The position numbers were made by a program, and so were the translations under genes. From Posidonia oceanica (lineage: Eukaryota; Streptophyta; Magnoliopsida; Alismatales; Posidoniaceae), in assembly GCA_037176725.1 (NCBI GenBank), contig JAZBRS010000057.1, forward strand, positions 91,223,501 to 91,287,500: a DNA stretch of 64,000 nucleotides, in the 5' to 3' direction. How positions within the stretch are numbered: position 1 is the first letter of the stretch; each line of letters starts with the position of its first letter. Of this stretch, positions 1 to 9,667 are shown one piece after another. The notes beneath the pieces were generated by a model. That model did no database searches and was not told the origin of the DNA. It saw only the letters and a list, made by a program, of their open reading frames with translations.

Positions 1-475
1 CCAGTTCCGTCGTAAACTACTCGGAAACAAAGGAGAAAGTACTCTCCGAGTCAAAGAGAACCTTGGCTATTCGGCCCGCCACAAGATAAGAAGCTAAGGC
101 CAAAGCACAAGCAACAACATCCCCAATTAAACAACAAGGTTCATATCACAGGGGAAAGAAAACAACAACATACAATGGATCACACCACCTAAGGAAACTA
201 TGGAAACTTACTCTCTATAACATCAGCAGAGGGCCCACTGTCTAGAGCAAAAATGGTGAACACTCGCCCCCGAGTCAATTGCTGTGGTGCACTCCCTGCT
301 CTCTTTGGAGGATTAGGACAAAACTTCTGGATATGTCCCGGTCTCCTATAGTTGTAGCAACCAGTTCCTCTCTGACTTGTAGTCCACTACGCTCGAGGGC
401 AGTCCACTGCAAAGTGACCCGTCTGGCCACACCGGAAACATTGGACACTCCCCTGTCCACTCGAAGTTGAAAATC
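1..475 (-). pseudogene. Ty3/gypsy gag-protease relic, cut by window edge
   Basis: On the minus strand, about 463-310 encodes two consecutive zinc knuckles: CFRCGQTGHFAVDC, then CYNYRRPGHIQKFC. A linker with the VFTIFAL motif follows. Double knuckles before the protease are found in several Ty3/gypsy gags. Further along (about 130-1) the frame reads RIAKVLFDSESTFSF, matching the retroviral-type aspartic protease motif (usually VLFDSGATHSF) with the active-site DSG changed to DSE. About 80 bases with no reading frame, beginning GTAAGTTTCC, separate the two parts. A TAG lies between the knuckles and another follows the protease motif, so this is dead. The element continues beyond the left edge. 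The lineage (probably chromovirus) is inferred from motif style only. Confidence 0.72.
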
Positions 476-742
476 AAGAAAATATTGAAAACTTTGTAAA
501 ACATTCAGATATTTCGTAAATAAGTTAAGAAATGAGGAAAATAATAACTTGAAAAAATGAAATTATTTTTGAAATTTTGCAGAAAATTAGAAATAATATT
601 AAATGTACAAATTATTAAATAAAATATCTCAAAAAATTGTAAAAATCATAGAAAATTTTAAAAAAAGGAAACATATTTTAAATGCATGAGTATTTTTTTC
701 ATATAATTAAACTCATTTAATTTTTTATTTTTGGTCTTCACA
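476..742. other. AT-rich stretch without a gene
   Basis: Strongly A/T-rich sequence between the gypsy relic and the hAT coding start. No reading frame, terminal inverted repeat or target duplication was recognised. The left end of the hAT element should lie here or beyond the gypsy relic, but no copy of its right terminus (CAAGGTTCTAAAC) was found. Confidence 0.5.
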
Positions 743-2018
743 ATGTCGAGTTCTGATGGATCTCAAGGTAATGGAAGTGGCAATGAAGAGAGTTGCTAGA
801 TCTGATGATCCAGGATGGTTGCATGAATATGCTATCAACAAGGATAGACAGAAAACAGAATGCAAGTACCGTGGAAAGAGAATGATGAGTGGGGGTATTA
901 CAAATTGAAGCAACACCTTGTTGGAGGATATAGTAATATCAGTAGATGCAAGTCATGCTCAAATGTTGTTTGTGATCACAAAGTTAGTGGAGAAGACTGT
1001 TAAAGAAGCAAAAGTTATAAAAAACTTCATTTACAACCACTCCTACCTATTGGCCTTTATAAGGCCACCCTAGTATTGTAGTGGTGACTTGATTTGGCCT
1101 GGAGTTACTCGATTTGCAACAAATTATATTACTCTCCAATCAATGATTGATAAAAGAAGTAGACTAAAGTACATATTTAATTCACAAGTGTGGTACAAAT
1201 ATCATGAGGGTGATACTCCAATTGGTAGGAAAATAAACTCTATAATTAATAACCAGTCTTTTTGGGAGGATGTTCGAAAAGTAGTGAACATAATGAAGCC
1301 AGTTTCAAAGGTCCTTCACTTAGTGCATGGTGATAAGAAACCTACAATGGGTTTCTTGTACGAGGCAATGAAGTTGATGAAAAATGTTATGAAAGATGCA
1401 GCATACAGATCTTCAAATGGATACTTGAAGATTATCGAAGAAAGATAGTCCAACATGCTTCTTCACACTTTGCATGAAGTTGGTAAGTAATTTGATATAT
1501 AAATTCATATTTGTCATAATTATGTTTACATTATAATTGGTTGCTTAATGACTTTTCTTTGTCAATGTAGCATACTATCTGAACCCGCTGTTCCAATACG
1601 ATCATGAACTTGGGAATCGTATTGATTTGAATATGAACATTCAAATACAAGCCTTGAATGAAATTAAATACTTTAGGAACCAAATATTCGGATTTGGAGA
1701 TCCTTCAAGTGATTCATGGTCGTGCTTTGATGACTCCAAGTAAGGATTTGAATATTATTTATTTTATTTCATAATATTACATCAAAATACGGGTAATAAA
1801 CTAATAATTTAATATCATATTTCAGGTGAATGGTAGATGTTGAATGGAACAGATGCTCCAAATTTGAGAAAAATTACAATAAATATTTTATCTCAAACTA
1901 CCTCAGCTTCAGGATGTGAAAGAAATTGGAGCACATTTAATCTTATCCATACAAAAAGAAGAAACAGATTGGGAACTCAAAGATTAAATGATCTTGTGTT
2001 TGTGTACTATAACATAAG
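743..2018 (+). pseudogene. hAT transposase, 5' part (BED finger to hAT dimerisation domain)
   Basis: ATG 743 opens MSSSDGSQGNGSGNEES, followed by a frameshift into a BED zinc finger (DDPGWLHEY, CKYRGK, GGITN, KQHLVGG, CK). The second metal-binding cysteine is replaced (CKYRGK instead of CKYCGK). Most of the DUF659 catalytic region is missing: after about 960 the sequence jumps to IKNFIYNHSYLL, near the end of the core. Next come PGVTRFATNYITLQS and VLHLVHGDKKPTMGFLYEAM (about 1089-1448). Then an intron-like gap, AYYLNPLFQYDHE (about 1570-1740), a second gap, and the C-terminal dimerisation block SASGCERNWSTFNLIHTKRR (1837-2018). The conserved Trp before it is TAG. The protein cannot be functional. 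Confidence 0.85.
2014..2018. repeat. Target site duplication of the Copia element, left copy (ATAAG)
   Basis: ATAAG directly precedes the Copia 5' LTR and recurs at 7120-7124 directly after the 3' LTR. Removing the element and one ATAAG rejoins the hAT frame as VYYNIRLRIKHIREEE, which confirms the insertion site. Confidence 0.95.
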
Positions 2019-2152
2019 TGCTAGAATTATTAGAGTATGTTAGATGGGTTAGTGATTATATGGATATCCATTAGTCTATGTGGGTATTCCAAATCACTAT
2101 ATATATGTAACCTAACTTGATCAATGAGATATCTTAGTCTTTTCTTCTTACA
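2019..2152 (+). repeat. Copia 5' LTR (134 bp)
   Basis: Starts TGCTAGAATTATTAGAG (the 3' copy has TGTTAG) and ends TCTTCTTACA, directly followed by the primer-binding site. A TATA-like CTATATATATG lies near 2097-2108, a plausible promoter element. It is very short for a Copia LTR. Confidence 0.95.
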
Positions 2153-2170
2153 TGGTATTAGAGCATTAGG
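2153..2170 (+). other. Copia primer-binding site, initiator tRNA-Met type
   Basis: TGGTATTAGAGCATTAGG abuts the LTR and matches the standard plant Copia PBS (TGGTATCAGAGC) with one C-to-T change. Confidence 0.92.
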
Positions 2171-2834
2171 TTTTTTTTTTCTCCTCTCAAACGCTAATCC
2201 CACCGTCGCCACTGGTCCACCTTCGGCGACGTCTTAGGCCACCTCCAGCCCCTCTGACCACCTACAGCACCTTCTTCGGCGACTGCAGACCACTCGCCGG
2301 CCTCTCTGGACCCTCCTTCTTCGCCAGCCTCCTCTAGCATCTCCAACGCCTGCAGGCCACTTGCCAGACACCTCTGGCCTCACTCCAGGCTTTCGCCGGC
2401 TCTGTCGGCTCTCTCCAATGCCGGCAACGACTGTGTAACTGCTGCCTGGCCTTCCAGCCCCCTTCCCAAGCGCCGTCAGGCCGTCCAGGCCACTCTCTAA
2501 CCGCCGTCCGGCCTTCCAGGCCACTCCAGGCCATTCTCCAGCCGCTGGCGCCCACTCCAGGCCACTCTCCAGCCGCCGGTGCCCACTCCAGGCCCCTCTC
2601 CTCTTGCCACCGGCCACTCCAGCATCTTCTTGTTGACCGGCGAGCCTTCTTCACCCCCCCTAGTGACATGAACAGTTCTCGTCACCCGAGTGGGATGGTT
2701 AGTTAGGTTGTTCCTTTATACTCTATGCCATCCTTGTGGTTTCTTTTGATTCTGGATGGTTTCTTGATCTCTGTCATACTTTACTACTGGATTGCTGCTT
2801 GTATTCCTTTTTATTTCTACGTACTACTGCACTG
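2171..2834 (+). other. Copia leader with GC-rich repeats
   Basis: Untranslated leader between PBS and gag ATG. The part at about 2220-2650 is unusually rich in C and G compared with the AT-rich surroundings. It holds tandem copies of a roughly 36-base unit around the words CAGGCCACTCTCCAGCCGC and GCCCACTC. Long open frames on the minus strand here are by-products of this composition. Confidence 0.6.
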
Positions 2835-5800
2835 ATGGCCTCCTCCTCGGCCTCTTCCTCTGGTGATGTTATGCTCCGTACTCTGAGTGGTACGTTTATC
2901 AAGCTTGAAGGTCGTAATTATCTTATATGGGCAAAGTCTATCCAAGTGTTTCTAGGCGCCCATAAAAAGATCAAGCATATTACGTAAGATCCTCTTGATG
3001 TAAAAAGTGCGAAATATGATGACTGGTTAGCTTCTGATTATGGTGTTATTACATGGTTATTGAATAGTATGGAACCTCAGATTTCTCGTGGTGTGGTTAT
3101 GCTTCCTATTGCAAAAACAATCTGGGATACCTTGAAGGCCACTTATGTTCAAGAGAAGAATATTGCTCAGGTTGCTGAGATCTATGATAAGTTCTTTTCT
3201 CTACAGCAAGGCGACCAATCTGTTCAAGAATTGTACACCTCCATTCGTGTTCATCTTGATGAACTTGAAATTCTTCAACCTTTGGTGCCCGATGTCAAGG
3301 TTATGCGTGAGTATCGTGAGGAACTTGCTGTTGCAAAGTTTTTATCAGCACTTTGTCCTGAGCTCGCCTCACAGGTGTGTGGTCATATTCTTGGTGGTGA
3401 TTCTGTTCCTTCACTGACCTTTGCTTTCTCCTGCATGCTGTGTGTTTCTACTGGGACTCCTCTAGTGCACAGCAATCAGTCTACCTTGGCTGTCTTCGGT
3501 CGTGGTCGTGACTTCAGTCGTGGTCGCGGTCGTGGATGGGGTCGTGATTCAGGGGGAGGACGTGGTGGCCGACGGCGTAATCTGAAGTGTGATCATTGTG
3601 GCCGCACGAATCACTCTTCGGATCGATGTTGGGCAAAGTTCGGCAAGCCAGACTGGACAAATAATGTTACTGAGGACAACTCCACACCTCCCTCCTACTC
3701 CGATGATACTGTGATGATCTCTCAGGTCGAGTATGCTCGTTTCCTTCAGTCACAGTCTACGCCAGTTGCTCAGACGGCCACTGCTACACACACTACTCCA
3801 TCAGGTACGCCAACATTGTTCACGGTCTCTGATGCGGACTAGGTAGTTGATTCAGGTGTGTCGAAGCATATGTTTGGTACTCGCCATGCCTTTTTCTTCC
3901 ATGTCTACCTCTGTTTCTACTCCCTATGTTACGGTAGTTATTGGGACTCATTCACCGGTCCAAGGACAAGGAAATGTGTCCCTACCCAATAACCTTACTC
4001 TTCGTGATGTTCTTTATGTATCTAATTTTCCTGTTAACTTACTTTCTGTTAGTCAACTTACCAAAACCCATAATTGTATAGTAACACTTTTTCCCAATTA
4101 TCTTGTTATACAGGACCTGCAGACTGGGAAACGGATTGGTTCGGGACTTGAGCATAATGGTTTGTACTACGTCAGTGGTTGCAAGTCACCTACTACATAT
4201 GCTTATGCTGCATCTACTGTTGGTTCTTTTTTGTGGCATTGCCGTCTAGGACATCCGTCAGTCGAAAATTAAAAAAGTCTGTTACCAACGTTTGTATCGG
4301 TCAATAATTTTTAGTGTGAATCTTGTCAACTTGGGAAACATTGGCGATCTTCCTATCCACCACGGAAGGAGAAACAAAGTCGTGTTCCCATGGAATTAGT
4401 TCACTCTGACGTTTGGGGTCTGTGTCGTGTTGAGTCTGTTCAGGGTTTTCGATATTTCATTGTCTTTATTGATGATTTCTCTAGAATGACTTGGGTCTAT
4501 CTCTTAAAGGATCGTACTCAAGTGGTCGATGTTATAAAAATCTTTTTCATTGAAATAAAACTCAAATTTGTGAACCATTGCGTGTATTTCGGACTGACAA
4601 TGCTCTTGAATATGTTCAGCGTGATGTGTCTCTGATGTGTGAAGATCAGGGACTTGTTCACCAAACTTCTTGCCCTAGGACATCTCAACAGAACAATGTA
4701 GCCGAACGCAAACATCGTCACTTGTTGGATGTCACTAGAACTCTTATGGCTCAAATGAAAGTTCCTCAATAGATATGGACAGATGCTGTTCTTACTGCAT
4801 GTCATCTGATAAATCGCATGCCCTCTTCTGTTCATGGGAACATTCCACATTGTCTTCTGTTTCCTTAGAAACCTATTTTTTCTCTTCCACCAAAGGTTTT
4901 TGGGTGTGTGTGTTTTGTCTAGGATACTCGTCCAAATCTGGACAAACTTTCTCCACGGTCTACTCGCTGTATGTTTGTTGGGTATTCTCGTACTCAAAAA
5001 GGGTATCGCTGCTATGATCCCGTGAGTAGAAAGTACCTTATCTTTGCTGATGTTACATTCTTCGAGGACACACCTTTCTCTTCCTTTACTTGTTATCCTT
5101 CACTTCCTATTCCACTGAGTGTACCTACTACAGAGTCTATCTCTCTACCTGACCATGCACATAAAGAGTCTGTCCCTATTACTGCTCCTCTTCAGGTGTA
5201 CTCTTGGCGACCATGACAGCAGGTACAACCATCTACTCAAGGAATCGATCAGCCTACTTCCTCTGATGCAGGTCCAGCCTCTCTTGCTCCCACTACTACT
5301 CCTGCTACATCTACTGAACCTGAACTCCCTATTGCCCTTCTGAAAGGTACCCGTACTACTGCACATCCTCTCTCTCTTTTTGTTGCCTATGATCATCTAC
5401 ATCCTATGTATCGGACATTTGCCTGGTCTCTGTCATCTATTTCTATACCCAGGACTTATTAGGAGGCGTCACATGTACTTGAATGGAAAATGACTATGGA
5501 TGAGGAGATGTCTGCTTTACAATCTCGTGGGACTTGGGATCTTGTCCCTCCACCTGTTGATACTGAAATTGTCAGCTGTCGCTGAGTTTTCACTGTTAAG
5601 TACAACACTAATGGCACTGTCGACCGGTATAAAGCTCGTCTTGTTGCCTGTGGTTTCACACAGATATATGGAGTTGACTACTTTGAGACATTCTTTCCGA
5701 TTGCTCGACTTAATTCTATCCGTATACTTTTTTCGGTTGCAGTCAATCAGCAGTGGCCCATGTATCAGCTAGATGTCAAAAATGCCTTTCTTTATGGTGA

Positions 5801-6957
5801 TCTGCTTGAGGAAGTTTTTATGGAGCAACCTCCTGGGTATGTTGCTCAGGGGGAGAAGCGTGTGTGCAAGCTAAAGAAAGCCATCTATGGCCTCAAGCAA
5901 AGTCCGCGTGCATGGTTCAACAAGTTCAGTAAGGTTGCAATGCAATTTGGGTTTCAAAGGTGCAACTCTGATCACTCTATTTTTATTAGACAGAGGTCCA
6001 CAGGTTGTGTTATTTTAGCTGTTTATGTGGACGATATTCTGGTCACTGGAAGTGACAGAACAGGTGTTGATGAGAGTAGAGCGTTTCTCAAAAAGCACTT
6101 TGTGACAAAGGACCTGGGCAAACCTAGATACTTCCTGGGAATAGAGATTGCTCATGCTAAGGATGGAGTGATTCTGTCTCAAAAGAAGTATGTGCTCGAT
6201 CTACTAAAGGAAGCAGGCATGCTTGGTAGTAAACCATCTAGCTCTCCTGTTGATTCTGGTCTAGATGTGTTGGACACATCCTCTGAGATTCTTGAGAATG
6301 TAGCACGATACAGACGTCTGGTTGGGAAGCTGATCTATCTTACTGTGACTCATCCAGATATTACCTTTGCAGTTGGATTGGTTAGTTAGTTCATGCATCA
6401 ACCAAGGGAGGTGCACTAGAAGGTGTCTTTGCAAATATTGTCCTACCTGAAGAGTGCTCCTGGTCAAGGTCTGTGATACAGTTGTCATGGTCATCTAGAC
6501 GTCACTGGCTACTCAAACTCTAGATATGCAGGTGATCGAGGAGATAGGAAGTCAACTTCTGAATACTGTACTTTTGTAGGGGGTAATCTGGTTACCTGGA
6601 GGAGCAAGAAACAGAATGTCGTCTCCCAATCAAGTGCAGAGGCAGAGTATAGAGCCATGGCACAAACAGCTTGTAAAATGATGTGGAATAGATCCTTCCT
6701 CACTGAGATTGGTTTTCCTCCAAAGGGAGCTATGCCTATGTTTTGTGATAACTAGGTAGCAATCTACATTGCTAACAATCTTGTGTTTCATGAAAGAACA
6801 AAACACATCGAGGTAGATTGTCATTTTGTGCGAAATGCTGTTATGGATGGATTGATCACTACTCCCTTCACTACTTCTTCTACTCAGCTTGCAGATGTGT
6901 TTACCAAGGCTGTAGCTGTGGGTATATTTAAGTCTTTTGTAACAAATTAGACATAGT
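2835..6957 (+). pseudogene. Copia gag-pol polyprotein, degenerate
   Basis: Gag begins at ATG 2835 (MASSSASSSGD, then GRNYLIWAKSIQVFL), with a stop at 2985. It continues to 3842 through a gag domain, an Arg/Gly-rich patch and one zinc knuckle CDHCGRTNHSSDRC (3588-3629). Protease follows as VVDSGVSKHMFG, with the usual DSGAS altered. Then GAG-pre-integrase LWHCRLGHPS, and integrase with HSDVWG, FRTDNALEY and QQNNVAERKHRH supplying the D, D and E. RT includes the QLDVKNAFLYGDL block and the YVDD active site at 6024-6035. RNase H is recognised by SQSSAEAEYRAM near 6630. At least eight stops or frameshifts interrupt it, including TAG 3840, TAG 4770 and TGA 5583. Confidence 0.93.
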
Positions 6958-6977
6958 AGATTTATATGCTCCAGCTT

Positions 6978-6986
6978 GAGAGGGAG
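6978..6986 (+). other. Copia polypurine tract
   Basis: GAGAGGGAG directly precedes the TG of the 3' LTR, in the position of the plus-strand primer. Confidence 0.9.
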
Positions 6987-7119
6987 TGTTAGAATTATTA
7001 GAATATGTTAGATGGTTAGTGGTTATATGGATATCCATTAGTCTATGTGGGTATTCCAAATCACTATATATATGAAACCTAACTTGATCAATGAGATATC
7101 TTAGTCTTTTCTTCTTACA
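6987..7119 (+). repeat. Copia 3' LTR (133 bp)
   Basis: Matches 2019-2152 with four substitutions and one indel. Starts TGTTAGAATT and ends TCTTACA. Followed by the target duplication ATAAG at 7120-7124. Confidence 0.95.
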
Positions 7120-8152
7120 ATAAGGTTGAGAATAAAACATATCAGAGAGGAAGAAGATAAGGACCACTTCGACTCAATTGATTTGGTGTATATATACAAT
7201 GAGGATGAAGATGAGGATCCTATACTTGAGTGGTTGCAAGAAAATAGACAACCAGCACTAGATGAAGAACAGGGTAGACTAAACTCAAGAATTGCTACTG
7301 AAATGAGCATTAATGTTGAAGAATATATTCTCGTAGTGGAAGAATACATCAGCTGATGTTGAGAGCATTCTCGTAGTGGAACCCTAGGTTTAGGTGGTGA
7401 GAGTGATACAGATGATTTCTCACAACCACCAGATGATAATGAAGGCGGTGACAGTGGATATGCAGTTTAACCTAGAACTGAAGACCTATGAGGAGAAAGT
7501 CAAAGACCATTTAACTCATTCACAAGAGAAGATAAATTCACACATGCCACGGAAGATGAGCATCATGAAGGTCGACAACCATGAAGACCTGATCCTTTGC
7601 TGTATCATTATAAAAGAAAACCTTGTGAAGACACAGCAAAAGATTCAGATTCTTGGAGTAGTCATACTAGAAAAAGTTTATTAGAGTCACTTGACTATTC
7701 ATGATCCTACAGACCCTTATGACTATAACTTTTTTGGAGATCAGTCTTATGGGCAATCAGATTATACCTCTAAAAGTGGATGGATGAGAACTTCATCATC
7801 CTGTGTCCCAAGTCAACAAAGTGAATGGGATCTGAGCTCCATTTTCAACTATGCACCACTACAAACAGAATATGAGCAAGAACCTCATCAAGGTCCTCCA
7901 AGTCATTACTTCCCTTAACAACTTCAACAAGTATTTATTCTACAATATCCACCAATGAGGTTCCTGATTCAGCTGCTATTGTCAGACTATCACCATTATG
8001 TTATGGAATACCAAACATATTATAGCTATATGTCTTGGAATAACTACGTGTTGTGGAGGAAGTCCTAAATTTGACAACAAATTCATCGTCACCACAACAG
8101 AGCTGAACAACAAGAAGACGTTGATGAACCAAGACATTTTTTCCGGTATTAA
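7120..8152 (+). pseudogene. hAT transposase, 3' part (acidic C-terminal tail)
   Basis: Continuation of the transposase after the Copia insertion. The frame from 7125 reads RLRIKHIREEE and an acidic tail (YNEDEDEDP) to a TGA near 7356. Further frames follow (7394-7684, 7691-7918), including DPYDYNFFGDQSYGQ and a Ser/Gln/Tyr-rich tail. The last recognisable piece reads EDVDEPRHFFRY before TAA at 8150-8152, resembling the usual C-terminal end of plant DUF659/hATC proteins. Several stops and frameshifts separate the pieces. Confidence 0.7.
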
Positions 8153-8470
8153 GCATATATGAGGTAACTTTTATGAGTATTTATGTTTTTAAACATTTAT
8201 TAAACATTTTTACATATTATTTATGTTTCAGAATATTTGTATTAAGTCCATATAGCTTATTTCAATATGATTCATGTTTAAAAAGTTGATCTAAGTAGTC
8301 TTAAATATAGATTATTGTTTACTTTAGCTTATCCTAGGTTTCAAAACAAAATTCAAAATTTTTTTTACCATAAATTTACTGTGTTTCCATCGACATTTCC
8401 ACCGATGTCCGACACGTTTCTTATTTTTGTCGGACCGAAGTCAGACACGAAATCGATGTTTAGAACCTTG
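8148..8470 (+). repeat. 3' terminal region of the hAT element, shared with the small element at 9668-10831
   Basis: Begins ATTAAGCATATATGAGGTAAC and runs to the terminus. The block at about 10493-10831 reads TTAAGCATATATGAGGTAAC and matches along its whole length, including the subterminal words CGACATTTCCAC, GACACGTTT and TTTTTGTC. The two copies differ at many positions, so they are relatives rather than recent duplicates. Confidence 0.85.
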
Positions 8471-8817
8471 TATATAACTATAAGTCCAATCCTCACTTTT
8501 TCAAATGTAGGACTATCCCAACACTCTCCCTCACTTGTGGCCTCTTTTAGGTCCAACAGGTGTTTCTTTTTTATATAGGTAGTTGTATGTAGACTTGGAC
8601 CCGTTTGGATCGTAGCTTCTTTTAGGTCTAACAAGTATCTCTTTTTGGATATAAGTAGATGTGTGTGGACTTAAGTCCGTTTGGGCATCTTTTGACTCTG
8701 ATACGATGTTGAATATGAACATTCAACTCAAAACCAATTAACAATAAGTAGAAAGATCTATTTATATATAACTATAAGTTCAATGCTCACTTTTTCCAAC
8801 GTGAGACTATTCCAATA
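8471..8817 (-). mobile_element. TRIM-like miniature LTR retrotransposon, 3' LTR truncated
   Basis: Read on the minus strand: a 111-bp LTR (8817-8707, starting TATTGGAATAGTC and ending TTCAACA), a primer-binding site TCGTATCAGAGTC (8706-8694, initiator tRNA-Met type with one or two changes), and an internal part of only about 180 bases. Then a polypurine tract GTGAGGGAGAG (8534-8524) and a second LTR starting TGTTGGGATAGTCC (8523). That LTR is cut after 53 bases by the hAT terminus at 8470. The internal part holds two diverged tandem copies (about 8540-8612 and 8620-8690) of one unit. No coding capacity, as expected for a TRIM. Confidence 0.75.
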
Positions 8818-8888
8818 GGATTATATACTGAGAATATAAGGGAAAGATGATTCAAGCAGTATATTTTAAAAAATGCAGATGACCTTAC

Positions 8889-9275
8889 CTCCTGCATTGG
8901 CTATCAGTGCGTGGAGGAACAAAAGTTGCAACCTTGGACCAGCAATGCCCAAACTCAGCAATAGCAGCTTTCAGCTTGGTATCCTCCTCTTCCGTCCATG
9001 GTCCTAAATTAAGAGATGGATCTAAGCAGTTGACCCACCTGCAAAAAGATTATGTTACAGTATTAGACTTGTCAAAACTATCAACACTTTTGTAGCTGGA
9101 GAGCATTCAGATGTACCTTTCTCTGCATTGAGATTGTGTTTGGCCAGGAGCAAACTGTGCTATTTTATTCCAATTTTTAGCCCCAAAGAGCAGTACAGCT
9201 ACTTTCAGGCGCTTATCTTCTTCAATTGACCATCTCCCGACCTTTTTCCTATCAGGATGAAGAGTTTTTCTCCAC
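8889..9275 (-). pseudogene. MYB4R1 / SNAPc subunit 4-like gene fragment, two exons
   Basis: Two minus-strand exons are joined by a good GT-AG intron. Exon 9275-9117 encodes WRKTLHPDRKKVGRWSIEED through FGAKNWNKIAQF and SQCRER. Exon 9038-8889 encodes WVNCLDPSLNLGPWTEEED through FGHCWSKVATFVPPRT and SQCRR, then a GT donor (8888-8887). Intron phase is preserved across the join (AG|G, Arg). Each exon carries most of one MYB repeat with its spaced tryptophans. The order of repeats matches plant four-repeat MYB proteins related to SNAPc subunit 4, which binds snRNA-type promoters. No other exon was recognised nearby, and transposons flank both sides. It is a gene relic or a captured fragment; no stop lies within the two exons. 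Confidence 0.85.
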
Positions 9276-9659
9276 CTTTGTATAAAAGAACCACAACATT
9301 TGTCAAATTTATGCATGTACTTCAAAGGCATGAAGAAAAAACAAGGTGCAATGAAGTTTTAGGACTTCAAGATAAAATGAAACACAAGTATGCTTAGCAA
9401 AGCTCAATTCGCAGTTTCAATTTGCTAAATTTCCAGTACTTACGAATAATGAACTCCTGAATACATGACTAACTATGTCTACTTGTCTATCAATCAAGTA
9501 CGCCAATCAGCAGAACATAGGTGCAAGACAGCTTGCCAAAGTCACATTCAGTCTAACACATAGAGGAGCAACTAAAGTTTCATTCATATTCCTGTCAAAC
9601 TTCTATCATTGGTCAGGGAAATGCTGCAGTAACAAATCAATTTTCCAGAAGAATAATGT
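9276..9659. other. No gene seen; probably MYB intron sequence
   Basis: AT-rich sequence upstream (on the minus strand) of the first recognisable MYB exon, whose acceptor AG is at 9277-9276. No further MYB exon was identified on either strand. Confidence 0.4.
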
Positions 9660-9667
9660 ATCTGATG
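9660..9667. repeat. Target site duplication of the small hAT element, left copy
   Basis: ATCTGATG directly before the left terminus; the right flank 10832-10839 is ATATGATG. Seven of eight bases match, and 8 bp is the hAT family length. Confidence 0.8.

Larger units (their letters stand above)
2019..7119 (+). mobile_element. Ty1/Copia LTR retrotransposon, complete in structure, nested in hAT
   Basis: A 5.1-kb element with a 134-bp 5' LTR (2019-2152), initiator tRNA-Met primer-binding site at 2153, Copia-order gag, protease, integrase, RT and RNase H remnants, polypurine tract 6978-6986, a 133-bp 3' LTR (6987-7119) and 5-bp target duplications ATAAG. The two LTRs differ by four substitutions and one single-base indel, so the insertion is not very recent. 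Coding capacity is destroyed by many stops and frameshifts. It lies in the same orientation as the hAT transposase it interrupts. Confidence 0.95.
743..8470 (+). mobile_element. Decayed hAT transposon (BED/DUF659/hATC type), split by a Copia element
   Basis: Coding remnants of a plant hAT transposase run from ATG 743 to stop 8150-8152 and are interrupted by the Copia insertion 2019-7119. The right terminus is placed at 8470 because, read from the minus strand, the sequence starts CAAGGTTCTAAACATCG, a hAT-like terminus. The preceding 320 bases match the 3' part of the small hAT element at 9668-10831. The left terminus was not found, so the start given is the coding start, not the element end. 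The next eight bases (8471-8478) would be the target duplication, but no partner could be confirmed. Confidence 0.75.

Noticed and set aside
134..146. CAAGGTTCATATC as the left terminus of the hAT element
   Set aside because: It shares only the first seven bases with the right terminus (CAAGGTTCTAAAC), lies inside the gypsy relic, and has no matching 8-bp duplication.
213..220. TCTATAAC as left target duplication of the hAT element (right flank TATATAAC)
   Set aside because: A 7/8 match by chance is likely in AT-rich DNA and no hAT terminus follows it.
2234..2685. Minus-strand Gly/Arg/Trp-rich frames of 60-127 codons
   Set aside because: By-products of the GC-rich tandem units in the Copia leader; three overlapping frames exist and none resembles a known protein.
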